Origin: Candidatus Acidianus copahuensis
GTDB lineage: Archaea; Thermoproteota; Thermoprotei_A; Sulfolobales; Sulfolobaceae
Direction of reading: 5' to 3'
DNA length: 64,000 nt
Assembly: GCF_000632495.1 (NCBI RefSeq)
Contig: NZ_JFZT01000017.1
Span: 111,790-175,789, forward strand
Part shown: piece after piece, positions 35,232-43,751 of the stretch
Numbering within the stretch: position 1 is the stretch's first letter
Layout: each line of letters begins with the position of its first letter
The notes under the pieces: model-generated
Told to the model about the DNA's origin: nothing
The model's input: only the letters and a program-made list of their open reading frames with translations
The model's database searches: none
Position numbers and translations under genes: made by a program

Positions 35232-36209
35232 ATGAATTTCTACTCGATCGTTCATAACGACTTTGATGGTACTGCCTCAGCAGCGGTTTACTCTAGAGCA
35301 GTGGGTTCACTACCGGCTAATATATGGTTTACTGAACCTACAAAGATACATAATTTGATTGGTAAGCTTGAGCTCAGAGGAGTCAATAAGATAATGATAG
35401 CAGACATTGGATTGAACGAAGGTACAATAGATCAAGTAATATCGGCTTTAAAATCGCTAATATCTAAAGGAGCATCCGTCCAGTGGTTTGATCATCATGT
35501 TTGGAAAGAGGAGTGGAAGAAGAAACTTGCTGATATAGGTGTAGAGGTTTATCATGATACCCAAACATGCGGAGCTGGAGTGGTACATAATGTTATGAAT
35601 CCTCAAGATGAGTTTTCCTCTAAATTAGTTTCAGCAGACTGTTCAGTTGACATATGGCTTCACAATGATCCTATGGGAGAAAAGTTAAGAAGGATTGTCG
35701 AAAATAACAGAGAATTCTCATGGAAGAAAAAGATCATAGAAACCTTTTATAACGGTATACTTTGGAACGATGAATTTCAAAGTATTTTAGAGAAACAAGT
35801 GGACGCGGAATTGAAGGGATATCAGAAGCTATGGAAATACTATAGAGTACTCGAAATCAATGGAAAAAAAGTTGTAGTTGCTATTCGGTGGAGGGGGCCT
35901 CCTGATATAAGCTATGCTGCACAATTCTTAATGACAAGAGAGAAAGCTGATGTATTTGTTTCAGCTAATGGTAAAGCAATTTCCTTTAGAAGCGCTAAGA
36001 TCGATGTAAGAAGATTTGCAGCAAAATTAGGCGGTGGTGGGCATCCTCTCGCTGCCGGTGCCAGTTTAAATATGCCTTTAATCTATAGGTTTTTAAGAAG
36101 AGTTGGAATCGTATCTCCGGCAAATAAATGGGTCTCTAACATTGTAAAAAATACCATATCAGATTTAGGTTACTTCGAGTATAAACAGAAGAATATATCT
36201 ACGTCTTGA
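35232..36209 (+). CDS. DHH/DHHA1 phosphoesterase (RecJ/NrnA-like)
   Basis: A 325-residue two-domain protein. The DHH domain has motif I HNDFDGTAS (residues 8-16), motif II IADIGLNEG, and motif III QWFDHHVWKEEWK (the DHH itself near residue 88). The metal Asp of SADCSVDIWLHNDP is near 138. The DHHA1 substrate-binding domain ends with the glycine-rich GGGGHPLAAGASL (near 280). All metal ligands appear intact, so it should be active, unlike the RecJdbh/Cdc45-type paralogue of the replication complex. Nanoribonuclease or pAp-phosphatase activity is possible. Confidence 0.85.
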   Translation: MNFYSIVHNDFDGTASAAVYSRAVGSLPANIWFTEPTKIHNLIGKLELRGVNKIMIADIGLNEGTIDQVISALKSLISKGASVQWFDHHVWKEEWKKKLADIGVEVYHDTQTCGAGVVHNVMNPQDEFSSKLVSADCSVDIWLHNDPMGEKLRRIVENNREFSWKKKIIETFYNGILWNDEFQSILEKQVDAELKGYQKLWKYYRVLEINGKKVVVAIRWRGPPDISYAAQFLMTREKADVFVSANGKAISFRSAKIDVRRFAAKLGGGGHPLAAGASLNMPLIYRFLRRVGIVSPANKWVSNIVKNTISDLGYFEYKQKNISTS

Positions 36210-36264
36210 AACTTAAAAGCCTTTCTTTCAAGAATAGTATAGAAAGTAAATTTAATCTTGTTTT

Positions 36265-36282
36265 CACTATTCATTAATAGTG
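36265..36282. promoter_or_regulatory. Palindrome overlapping the peroxiredoxin start site (candidate operator)
   Basis: CACTATT (36265-36271) and AATAGTG (36276-36282) form a perfect 7-bp inverted repeat with a 4-nt centre. The TATA-like AAATTTAATC at 36249-36258 predicts transcription start near 36280, so the repeat lies between TATA box and ATG and covers the start site. A bound protein would block initiation. Confidence 0.5.
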
Positions 36283-36289
36283 ATTCCAA

Positions 36290-36937
36290 ATGGTAAAGGT
36301 TTATGAAAAATTTCCGGATACACAAGTTTTAACTACTAAGGGACCCATTGACTTTTATAAGGATATATTCGGAAAAGGAAAATGGCTATTCTTGTTTGCA
36401 CATCCAGGAGACTTTACTCCAGTATGCACTACAGAATTTGTAGAATTTGCAAAAACATATAAGGAATTTGAAAACTTAGGAGTTCAATTAGTTGGATTAA
36501 GTGTAGATAGTGTTTACTCTCACATTGCTTGGTTGAGCGATATAAAAGAAAGATATGGGATTGAAGTACCGTTTCCTGTCATCGCCGATCCTGACAAAAA
36601 GTTATCTAGAATGCTAGATCTAGTTTATGAAGGAACAGGACAGACTGTTAGGGGAGTATTCATTGTAGACCCTGAAGGAACTATAAGATTTATAGCTCAA
36701 TACCCATTAGAAGCAGGTAGAAATATTTCTGAGATGTTGAGAATAACTAAGGCCGTGATTGTAGCGTATAAGGCTAAAGTAGCTACACCCGTAAACTGGG
36801 AACCCGGTAAAGAAGTAGTTTTAGGAGCTCCTTCAACCTTAGACGAAGCAGAGATGAGGATGAAACTTCCAAACGCTAAGGCATGGTATTTAGTATTTAA
36901 GAAGTACGACGAATTACCATCTAGTCAAAGAGTATAA
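36290..36937 (+). CDS. 1-Cys peroxiredoxin (Prx6 type)
   Basis: A 215-residue thioredoxin-fold peroxidase. The peroxidatic site is HPGDFTPVCTTEF (Cys46), with the conserved Arg in GTIRFIAQYPLEAGRNISEMLR. Cys46 is the only cysteine in the protein, so there is no resolving Cys and the sulfenate must be reduced by an external thiol. The long C-terminal arm (VATPVNWEPGKEVVLG) is typical of archaeal Prx6 decamers. It removes peroxides made during aerobic growth. A palindrome covers its predicted start site, and the H+-ATPase gene follows after a short gap. Confidence 0.95.
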   Translation: MVKVYEKFPDTQVLTTKGPIDFYKDIFGKGKWLFLFAHPGDFTPVCTTEFVEFAKTYKEFENLGVQLVGLSVDSVYSHIAWLSDIKERYGIEVPFPVIADPDKKLSRMLDLVYEGTGQTVRGVFIVDPEGTIRFIAQYPLEAGRNISEMLRITKAVIVAYKAKVATPVNWEPGKEVVLGAPSTLDEAEMRMKLPNAKAWYLVFKKYDELPSSQRV

Positions 36938-36994
36938 ACATATTTTTCTCTTTTAACCTCGTTAAATGAAAACTAGATTATTTTTTAGCGCAAC

Positions 36995-37005
36995 ATATTA
37001 TATAT
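36995..37005 (+). promoter_or_regulatory. TATA box of the P-type ATPase gene
   Basis: ATATTATATAT is centred about 26 nt upstream of the ATG at 37026, supporting a leaderless start there and a promoter separate from the peroxiredoxin gene. Confidence 0.55.
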
Positions 37006-37025
37006 CATATTTCTCTCAACATATT

Positions 37026-39404
37026 ATGAAGGACGATTTTAACAACAAAGATGTAAATACTATTCTCTCTGAATTAAATAGTTCAGTTAACGGGCTTTCA
37101 GAAGAAGAAGCCGAAAAAAGACTTAGAACATACGGTTATAATGAGGTAAAGGAAAAAAAGGAAAGTCCAATAATAAAATTTCTAAAAAAGTTTTGGGCTC
37201 CAGTACCGTGGATGCTTGAAGTAACAGTTATCATTACATTTATACTAGGTAAGTTTTTAGATATGTATATTATTTTATTCTTGCTTATATTTAACTCTAT
37301 TATTAGTTTTATTCAAGAGAAAAGAGCGGAAGATGCAGTTGAGTTACTTAGGCAGAAATTAAATGTAAAAGCAAGGGTATTAAGGGATAATAAATGGAAA
37401 GTAATCCCATCTAGACTCTTAGTTCCAGGAGATATAATCCATGTTAGATTAGGGGATATAATCCCTGCAGACATGAAGATATTTGATGGTCAAATTTTAC
37501 TCGATCAGTCAGTGCTCACAGGAGAGTCATTACCAGTTGAGAGAACCATAAACGATATAGCGTTTTCAGGATCAATCGTAAAAAGAGGTGAAGCTAGTGG
37601 TGTAGTTGTTGCCACTGGAGGTAAAACTTATTTTGGGAAGACAACGGAATTGGTTCAATCGGCAAAAGCTCAGTCACATCTTGAGAAGTTAATTTTAAAT
37701 ATAGTAAAATATCTTATTGTGATTGATGTTATCTTAGTAATATTATTAACTATATTCTCAATATTGGAAGGAATACCGATCAATGACGTTCTTCCATTCT
37801 CTCTTATAGTTCTTATAGCTTCTGTACCTGTAGCGCTTCCAGCCACTTTTACGATAGCTATGGCGCTGGGAAGTGTAGAACTATCAAGAAAAGGTGTTCT
37901 GATAACGAGATTGACTGCCTCTGAAGACGCTGCTTCTATGGACGTAATAAATCTTGATAAAACTGGTACAATAACTGAAAATAGAATGAGAGTAGAGAAT
38001 CCTATAGCGTTCGGGAATTTTAGTCCAGATGACGTAATTAAGTTTGCCTATATGGCTTCAGATGAGGCAAGTCAAGATCCTCTTGATAATTCAATAATTT
38101 TATGTGCAAGAGAAAACAACATTAAAGTAGAGTATCAAAAGCTTTCTTTTACTCCTTTCGATCCGACAATAAAAAGAACTGAAGCAACAGTTATTTTTAA
38201 TGGCGAAAAACTTAAGGTGATTAAAGGAGCTCCTCAAGTTATTGCAGGATTAGCTAAAGTTGATCAACCAACATTTGACAAAAAGTTAGAAGAATTTTCT
38301 AGCAAAGGGTTTAGAGTTATAGCAGTGGCGGTCGCTAAAGAAGGAGAAAGTCTTAATCTAGCAGGTCTCGTTCCACTTTATGACCCTCCTAGACCAGATA
38401 GTAAAGAATTCATTGCTGAAATAAAATCTTTGAATGTTAAGCCTAAAATGATAACTGGAGACAATTCCCTTATAGCTAAAGAAATATCCAAAGAAGTGAA
38501 TATAGGAGATAATATTTGTAACATAAAGAAAATAAAGGAGTTACCAGATCAAGAAAGAGTAAAGGCAATAGAGAATTGCGATGTTTTTGCCGAAGTTTTA
38601 CCTGAAGATAAATATCTTATTGTAAAGAATTTACAATCAGCTGGACACTACGTTGGTATGACAGGAGATGGAGTTAATGACGCGCCGGCTTTAAGGCAAG
38701 CAGAAGTAGGTGTCGCAGTTTCCAACGCAACAGATGTAGCAAAGGCATCTGCTAGCGTCGTGCTAACTCATGAGGGTTTAGTTGATATCGTTGAGCTTGT
38801 GAAGACAGGAAGAAGGATTTATCAAAGAATGTTAACATATACACTGAACAAGATTATTAAAACGCTTCAAGTTGTATTTTTCCTAACATTATCTTTTTTT
38901 ATTGTTAAGTTTTTCGTTACTACTCCTTTTGACGTGATTCTTCTCCTTTTCCTAAATGACTTTGTTACAATGTCTATAGCAACAGATAATGTTAGGTACT
39001 CGTCAAAACCAGAAAGGTTTAGTGCAAAGAAAATTGTATTGGCTTCTGGAATTCTTTCCATTTTAATTCTGATAGAATCGTTCTTTGTTCTTTGGATTGG
39101 TTTTATCCTAAAATTGGACATACCAGAAATTCATACGTTTATTTTTGATATGTTAGTGATTACTGGTCAATTAACTGTCTACATGGTTAGAGAGAGAAGA
39201 AGTATGTGGTCCTCTAGACCAAGTAACTTTCTCTTAATAGCGAGTATAATAGATATTGTATTTGTACTATTCATTTCATCACTTGGAATTCTAGTTTACC
39301 CTATACCAATTATAGATTCACTATTAGTTTTAGCCATAGCATTTGGATTTACAGTGATTTTTGATACAGTAAAGAATATATCCTTCAAAACAGTGGGGAT
39401 ATAA
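37026..39404 (+). CDS. P3A-type plasma-membrane proton-pumping ATPase
   Basis: About 792 residues from the ATG at 37026; an in-frame ATG at 36966 would add 20 residues lying partly in the TATA box. Domains in order: N-terminal segment ILSELNSSVNGLSEEEAEKRLRTYGYNEV, TM1-2, actuator domain with LTGES, TM3-4 with PVALPATF, phosphorylation site NLDKTGTITENR (Asp311), nucleotide domain KGAPQ, hinge MTGDGVNDAPALRQAEVG, and about six C-terminal TM helices. Short length, lack of Cys-metal domains and PVALPATF point to the H+-ATPase class. It would export protons at ATP cost. The next gene starts 7 bp downstream. Confidence 0.9.
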   Translation: MKDDFNNKDVNTILSELNSSVNGLSEEEAEKRLRTYGYNEVKEKKESPIIKFLKKFWAPVPWMLEVTVIITFILGKFLDMYIILFLLIFNSIISFIQEKRAEDAVELLRQKLNVKARVLRDNKWKVIPSRLLVPGDIIHVRLGDIIPADMKIFDGQILLDQSVLTGESLPVERTINDIAFSGSIVKRGEASGVVVATGGKTYFGKTTELVQSAKAQSHLEKLILNIVKYLIVIDVILVILLTIFSILEGIPINDVLPFSLIVLIASVPVALPATFTIAMALGSVELSRKGVLITRLTASEDAASMDVINLDKTGTITENRMRVENPIAFGNFSPDDVIKFAYMASDEASQDPLDNSIILCARENNIKVEYQKLSFTPFDPTIKRTEATVIFNGEKLKVIKGAPQVIAGLAKVDQPTFDKKLEEFSSKGFRVIAVAVAKEGESLNLAGLVPLYDPPRPDSKEFIAEIKSLNVKPKMITGDNSLIAKEISKEVNIGDNICNIKKIKELPDQERVKAIENCDVFAEVLPEDKYLIVKNLQSAGHYVGMTGDGVNDAPALRQAEVGVAVSNATDVAKASASVVLTHEGLVDIVELVKTGRRIYQRMLTYTLNKIIKTLQVVFFLTLSFFIVKFFVTTPFDVILLLFLNDFVTMSIATDNVRYSSKPERFSAKKIVLASGILSILILIESFFVLWIGFILKLDIPEIHTFIFDMLVITGQLTVYMVRERRSMWSSRPSNFLLIASIIDIVFVLFISSLGILVYPIPIIDSLLVLAIAFGFTVIFDTVKNISFKTVGI

Positions 39405-39411
39405 AGCTAAT

Positions 39412-40599
39412 ATGAGAATACTAGTTTGGTTTTCTCTTTTTCTTTTAGTTTTAGGGATATTAATTTCTTGGATATCTACAATAACTCAAGAGTTTAGCGT
39501 TATGGATTATGGTTATGGGAAAATTGCTTTTCCTCCAAAGTATTCACAGTACTATTGGTCAGTTCTAGTTGCAGGACCTCCTAGGGGAGAAGTAATAGTG
39601 AATGGCACAGTTATATATAAAGGAATCATAGAGGAAGTCCAGTTTCAGAAAAACCAGTTTTATGTTTATGCTGTTAATGGAAAAATTCAGCCATATGCTG
39701 ATCTATCTCCCTTAGGTTTATTACTCATACTTCTAGGAACTGGTTTGGGCCTTCGATCTACTGCCTTGGCTCTTCAAGAGAAGTACGTTAAAGAAAGTTT
39801 TGAAATTGAAGGGAAAGGCTTAACAACATATCTAGCTAAAAGATCAGGTAATCTAATCTCGTCATTAATAGTTATTTTAATTATAACAATTCTTATTGAA
39901 ATTAAGAGCGGTTTTACAGTTATCAAGGCAGTTCAACATCTGTTAACTTTTAACTTGGGTAATGGAATCTATGGAGTGTCCGTAGATTCCCTACTTTTAA
40001 CATCTCTCTCTTTTACAGATTTGCTAACTGGTGTCTCGTTTATCCTTACAGTTTATTTGAGTACTTTCCTTACATTAAGGGCATATAGTAGCAAAGGATA
40101 TATCTATTTTATTATCTCCAGATGGAAATATATAGGTAATGCTCTTTCGTCTTGGGTTATAGGAATTGGTTTACTTTATTTAGGTAATTTTCTAAGTTAT
40201 CATCATCCGAATTTTATTTTTCCAGTTATTTCTTTATTTTTTCCCTATATTGGCATATTTGCTAATAAAATGCTATTCTCTATTCAAACGATACCACGAG
40301 AAGTGATAGCAAAGGGTCTTACAAGAGAAATTTTGATGTATAAGCACGTCATGGGCAATCTAATGCTGGTCACCTTATCAACGATCTCTGCTGCGTTTGT
40401 AGAAATGCTAATAGCCGAATTCCTAGTTGAGTCCATATTTGGTTGGCCAGGATTAGGAACGTTAGCAAGAATTTCCGTTGATAGTGGTAATATGCGTACT
40501 ATAGAAGGGATTCTTCTCTTTTATTCTACACTAGTTTTGATGTCTAACGCAATATCAGATATGGTTTATGGATTTTTAGATCCTAGGGTGAGAAAATAA
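39412..40599 (+). CDS. ABC permease, DppB/OppB-like
   Basis: A 395-residue membrane protein. TM1 is followed by a large extracytoplasmic loop (about residues 30-95, including PPRGEVIVNGTVIY), then further TM helices. The cytoplasmic EAA region is REVIAKGLTREILMYKHVMGNLML. The C-terminus LVESIFGWPGLGTLARISVDSGNMRTIEG ... DMVYGFLDPRVRK matches the DppB consensus closely. So the permease looks functional although its partner ATPases look inactive. It starts 7 bp after the H+-ATPase stop and overlaps the next gene by one base (TAATG). Confidence 0.85.
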   Translation: MRILVWFSLFLLVLGILISWISTITQEFSVMDYGYGKIAFPPKYSQYYWSVLVAGPPRGEVIVNGTVIYKGIIEEVQFQKNQFYVYAVNGKIQPYADLSPLGLLLILLGTGLGLRSTALALQEKYVKESFEIEGKGLTTYLAKRSGNLISSLIVILIITILIEIKSGFTVIKAVQHLLTFNLGNGIYGVSVDSLLLTSLSFTDLLTGVSFILTVYLSTFLTLRAYSSKGYIYFIISRWKYIGNALSSWVIGIGLLYLGNFLSYHHPNFIFPVISLFFPYIGIFANKMLFSIQTIPREVIAKGLTREILMYKHVMGNLMLVTLSTISAAFVEMLIAEFLVESIFGWPGLGTLARISVDSGNMRTIEGILLFYSTLVLMSNAISDMVYGFLDPRVRK

Positions 40600-41360
40600 T
40601 GCCAAAAAGTATGATATTTTTTATCATATTTATTATTTTATCAATATTTTTCTATTTCTTCATTTTACCTTCGGGAAAACCACTTCAACCACCTAGTCTA
40701 GAATATCCTTTAGGTACATATTTAAATGGTAATAATATGATAAATACAAATGCAGATGCAATAGTTAATACGCTAATTTTTGGTTTTATTGTAGGAATAA
40801 TAGAGACAACGTTAGCTTTAAGTTTTGGATATTTTTCTGGAATATCTAAGAGAAATATAGAGATTTTTATGGCAAGAGTTATGGACGGAGTCACTGCTTT
40901 ACCTAGAATTCCGCTCCTTCTAGCAATTGCCTTAATTTATGGAACACCAACAGGTAATTCTCTGATATCAAATTTCTTTTTCGTTATTTTGATCGTTGCA
41001 CTAACCGGTTGGTCAAATTACGCAAGACAAGTATCTAAAACTATTTCAGAGAATAAAATAATAACGATATCAAAGGAGTTGTTGCCTAAATTTCCGTTTT
41101 ATCTTTCTTTATCATTATCTTCAACTTCTTTGAAGATATTCGGTAAAAAAATCATTATTCCTGCTATGGTGGACGGTATATCGACGTATACAGCTATGGG
41201 AGTTATAGCTGGAGTTGGAGATCCATCTTTCCCAACTCTAACAACTCTACTGACCACATCTTCAAAGTTATTGCCAGATTGGTGGTTGTTTTTGATTCCA
41301 GCCTTGTTAAGAGCCGTCTTAGTAGTTAGCTTGCTATACATTGCTGATAAGGTGAAATAA
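40599..41360 (+). CDS. ABC permease, DppC/OppC-like
   Basis: A 253-residue protein with one N-terminal helix (IFFIIFIILSIFFYFFI), an external segment and about five more TM helices. The family blocks YPLGTYLNGNN and VMDGVTALPRIPLLLAIAL correspond to DppC LGTDxxGRD and D-x-x-x-x-x-P-x-x-x-L. The EAA loop is weaker than in standard DppC (LTGWSNYARQVSKTISENK). It is followed by the ATPase genes after 1 bp; GGTGA lies just before the next start. Together with DppB it would form the channel. Confidence 0.8.
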   Translation: MPKSMIFFIIFIILSIFFYFFILPSGKPLQPPSLEYPLGTYLNGNNMINTNADAIVNTLIFGFIVGIIETTLALSFGYFSGISKRNIEIFMARVMDGVTALPRIPLLLAIALIYGTPTGNSLISNFFFVILIVALTGWSNYARQVSKTISENKIITISKELLPKFPFYLSLSLSSTSLKIFGKKIIIPAMVDGISTYTAMGVIAGVGDPSFPTLTTLLTTSSKLLPDWWLFLIPALLRAVLVVSLLYIADKVK

Positions 41361-41361
41361 A

Positions 41362-42192
41362 ATGCTTGAATACCAATGCTCAACTACAGATAAGTTAAAT
41401 TGTTTTTCAACAGTAGTATCATCTAACTTAGGTATATTAGGACAAAAGGATAGTGGAAAAGAAGACATCATCTATCTTGCACTAGGCATCTCATCATTAA
41501 AGAAGGGCAAAGTTTTATATGACGGAAAAGATATTTACTCCCTAAAGGAAGAATATCTCAATAATATTAGATGGAAGAAAATTTCGGCGGTTTTTTATAA
41601 TCCATATAACTCGCTTAACCCATTATATAAAGTATCTTCTAATTTTGAGGAAATAGCTATATCTCATGGACTTGAAAAGAACGCTTCACTCGAAATTGCT
41701 GTTGAATATCTTAAAATTCTAGGAGAAAAGAAAGAGATCCTCGAAAAATATCCTTATGATCTTTCGCCGTTAGAAGCAAAAAGAGTCTCAATAGCCCTAG
41801 CGATGTTTACAGATCCAGAATACGTTATGATTGATGATATAGAGTACGGTTTAAACGATAATGGGAGGGCATTGATAGTTAATTCTTTGATTGATTTAAT
41901 AGAGAGTTCTAGGTCTAAGTTTGTAATCCTTGATAACGATCCTTCCGTAATATCAAGATTAGCCGACGAATTTATAGTACTGTACATGGGCAACATTGTC
42001 GAAAGGGGGAATGATTTAAGAGAGGTTTATCATCCATACACTATTGACTTAATTAGGGAAGAATTAGGGATAAACAAATTAGGTATAGGTTGTCCTTATA
42101 GTGCGAACTGTAGGTTTGTAACTCCAAAGTGTGAGAAAGTAAGAACGACTAAGGTTGGAAATAACGAGGTAAAATGTATTATATACTGGTGA
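41362..42192 (+). CDS. Degenerate Dpp/Opp-type ABC ATPase subunit (pseudo-ATPase), DppD-like
   Basis: A 276-residue protein clearly related to DppD/OppD by length, the F-x-x-P-x-x-SLNP Q-loop region (residues 78-87) and the C-terminal Cys cluster GCPYSANCRFVTPKCEK. Yet every catalytic motif is changed. Walker A is GQKDSGKE (27-34, Glu34 for Ser/Thr); the Q-loop Gln is Tyr79; the signature is LSPLEAKR (134-141, for LSGGMRQR); the Walker B pair is Asp158-Asp159; the switch His is Asn192. Stop codons are absent and the fold-defining hydrophobics remain, so this is a maintained gene, not a decaying one. It probably binds ATP poorly or not at all. Confidence 0.85.
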   Translation: MLEYQCSTTDKLNCFSTVVSSNLGILGQKDSGKEDIIYLALGISSLKKGKVLYDGKDIYSLKEEYLNNIRWKKISAVFYNPYNSLNPLYKVSSNFEEIAISHGLEKNASLEIAVEYLKILGEKKEILEKYPYDLSPLEAKRVSIALAMFTDPEYVMIDDIEYGLNDNGRALIVNSLIDLIESSRSKFVILDNDPSVISRLADEFIVLYMGNIVERGNDLREVYHPYTIDLIREELGINKLGIGCPYSANCRFVTPKCEKVRTTKVGNNEVKCIIYW

Positions 42193-42197
42193 GTCAG

Positions 42198-43034
42198 ATG
42201 ATCAAGGTTAAAGGTCTCTCAATAAACTGTCTGAATGGAGTTAATCTAGAACTTGGAGGAATTTCTTGTATATTGGGAAATTGGGGAAAAGATAAGGAAT
42301 CCTTAATTTCTGCAATACTTGGAAAGGAAAAATACCAAGGAAAAGTGGAGTTTTATGTTAAAGGAGTTCTAATTGATAACAAAGAGGCTCTTATGTTAAC
42401 TAGAGTGATCCCTCAATATATGGAAAAACCTAATGTTAAAGCTTCTAGTTTTCTTTATCCTTTTACAAAAGTTTTTGGCGGAAAAGTAAAGGAAATTATG
42501 CAAGTACTTGATATAGAAGATAAGTACCTATCAGAGATGGGGGATTATGAACTTTTTAAAGTGTATAGCGCCCCCTTGTTTATGGGTGATGTAAAGTTTA
42601 TTCTTCTTGCGAATCTTTTAAACTCAGTAGAAGAGCAAGCTAAGGCAAGAATTCTTAAGGATTTAATTAAGATCTCTAAGATGAAGAATTCTGATCTCAT
42701 ACTCCTTATAGATTCGGCTGAATATGTTAATGTTTGTGAAAGTCTTTACGTTATTTATGGCGGGAGAATTCTAGAGGAGGGAAAGGAATTTCTTCATCCA
42801 TACTCTATGGCATTATTAAATTCGAGAATCAAAATGGGAAATAAACATGAAAAGATTGATGTTATGGAGATAGGACAGCCTACAAGTGAAGGATGTCCAT
42901 TTCATGAATTTTGTAATGAAATGAAACTAAGAAAATATCTTTGGATAAAGTGTAGACTGGAAATGCCTGATATGATGAATATTGGGGAAGAAAAAGTTGC
43001 ATGTTGGCTATTCCGAGAGGAATTTCGTCAATAG
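42198..43034 (+). CDS. Degenerate Dpp/Opp-type ABC ATPase subunit (pseudo-ATPase), DppF-like
   Basis: About 278 residues, starting at the ATG at 42198 behind GGTGA (42188-42192); an in-frame upstream ATG at 42174 lies inside the previous gene. It retains the Opp/Dpp C-terminal cluster GCPFHEFCNEM and KVACWLF and the YGGRILEEG strand, but the catalytic motifs are gone. Walker A is GNWGKDKES (27-35) with Asp and Glu where Gly and Ser/Thr belong; the signature region reads MGDYELFK; the Walker B region reads VKFILLANLLNS with no D-E pair; no switch His is seen. The Lys-Glu pair at 33-34 occupies the same place as in the DppD-like partner. Confidence 0.8.
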   Translation: MIKVKGLSINCLNGVNLELGGISCILGNWGKDKESLISAILGKEKYQGKVEFYVKGVLIDNKEALMLTRVIPQYMEKPNVKASSFLYPFTKVFGGKVKEIMQVLDIEDKYLSEMGDYELFKVYSAPLFMGDVKFILLANLLNSVEEQAKARILKDLIKISKMKNSDLILLIDSAEYVNVCESLYVIYGGRILEEGKEFLHPYSMALLNSRIKMGNKHEKIDVMEIGQPTSEGCPFHEFCNEMKLRKYLWIKCRLEMPDMMNIGEEKVACWLFREEFRQ

Positions 43035-43380
43035 TGAACTGGTTATATCGATCCTTGTTAAATAGGTCGATATACTTGGTTTTAAGACTAAAGACGTTCA
43101 CACGTGTTAAGTACTCCGTAATAAACATATACCTTATCTCAACAAATTGGAAATATATCTCGGAAACGTTAGAACTTGAATTTGTGGACTCGTAATATTT
43201 ACACAGAGTTTAGGGAATTATCTCAAAAGGTCTAGTTGCAGTGATATGGAGATCGAGTCTAGAAGTTGACGCAGAAAGCTTAACCAAAAGGTCAGGGTGT
43301 CAAACAGGTTCTAAACTCGATATCTTACGTTTCTCCTTACTCCATATAAGGATAAATGCGTATAGAAATACACAAATACC
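43035..43380. other. Intergenic region without a supported gene
   Basis: After the ABC operon this 346 bp stretch has only short frames with no recognisable family. A TATA-like CCATATAAGG at about 43344-43353 belongs to the DsrE-like gene at 43381. Confidence 0.4.
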
Positions 43381-43710
43381 ATGTATAGAATAGTAGTGCA
43401 AATAAATGATGCAGAGAAACTAGCTAGTTCGTTGAATTCTGTAATCAATTTGCGTAATGACCTACAAGATGCCGAAATTGAGGTTGTATTTCATCAGTCA
43501 GCTATAAAAGCCTTATTAAAGAATGGAAACTTTGTAAACACTATTAATGACTTAATTTCTCATAGAATAACCGTTGTGGGATGTAGGAATAGTCTTAACT
43601 CTCAAAGACTTACAGAGGACATGCTTTTGCAAGGAGTAAAAGTTGTTCAAGCGGGAGTTGGAGAGATAGTTAGAAAACAGGCAGAAGGGTGGATATATTT
43701 AAAACTATAG
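43381..43710 (+). CDS. DsrE-fold small protein
   Basis: A 109-residue protein with the alternating strand/helix pattern of the DsrE superfamily: YRIVVQINDAEKLASSLNSVINLRNDL, then IEVVFHQSAIKALL, then RITVVGCRNSLNSQRL. The Cys in VVGCRNSL (about residue 70) is at the position used for persulfide transfer in many relatives. It stands alone between the ABC operon and an IS remnant. A sulfur-relay role is plausible in Sulfolobales but not shown by context. Confidence 0.72.
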   Translation: MYRIVVQINDAEKLASSLNSVINLRNDLQDAEIEVVFHQSAIKALLKNGNFVNTINDLISHRITVVGCRNSLNSQRLTEDMLLQGVKVVQAGVGEIVRKQAEGWIYLKL

Positions 43711-43734
43711 AGTTTAGTCAAAATATCAAGAATC

Positions 43735-43751
43735 CCCTCTCCTAAAGAGGG
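43735..43751. repeat. Hairpin, possible IS200/IS605 end
   Basis: CCCTCT and AGAGGG flank CCTAA, forming a perfect 6-bp stem 25 bp after the DsrE-like stop. It could be the left or right hairpin of the decayed element that fills 43.75-44.25 kb, or simply a terminator-like structure. Confidence 0.35.

Noticed and set aside
35232..36209. Cdc45/RecJdbh-type replication protein
   Set aside because: All DHH and metal-ligand motifs are intact, so an active phosphoesterase is more likely.
37026..37026. Longer P-type ATPase form beginning at ATG 36966
   Set aside because: That ATG lies upstream of the TATA box that fits a start at 37026, and the extra 20 residues are not typical of the family.
43001..43195. 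64-residue plus-strand frame at the end of the ABC operon
   Set aside because: It starts inside the DppF-like gene, has no ribosome site and resembles no protein family.
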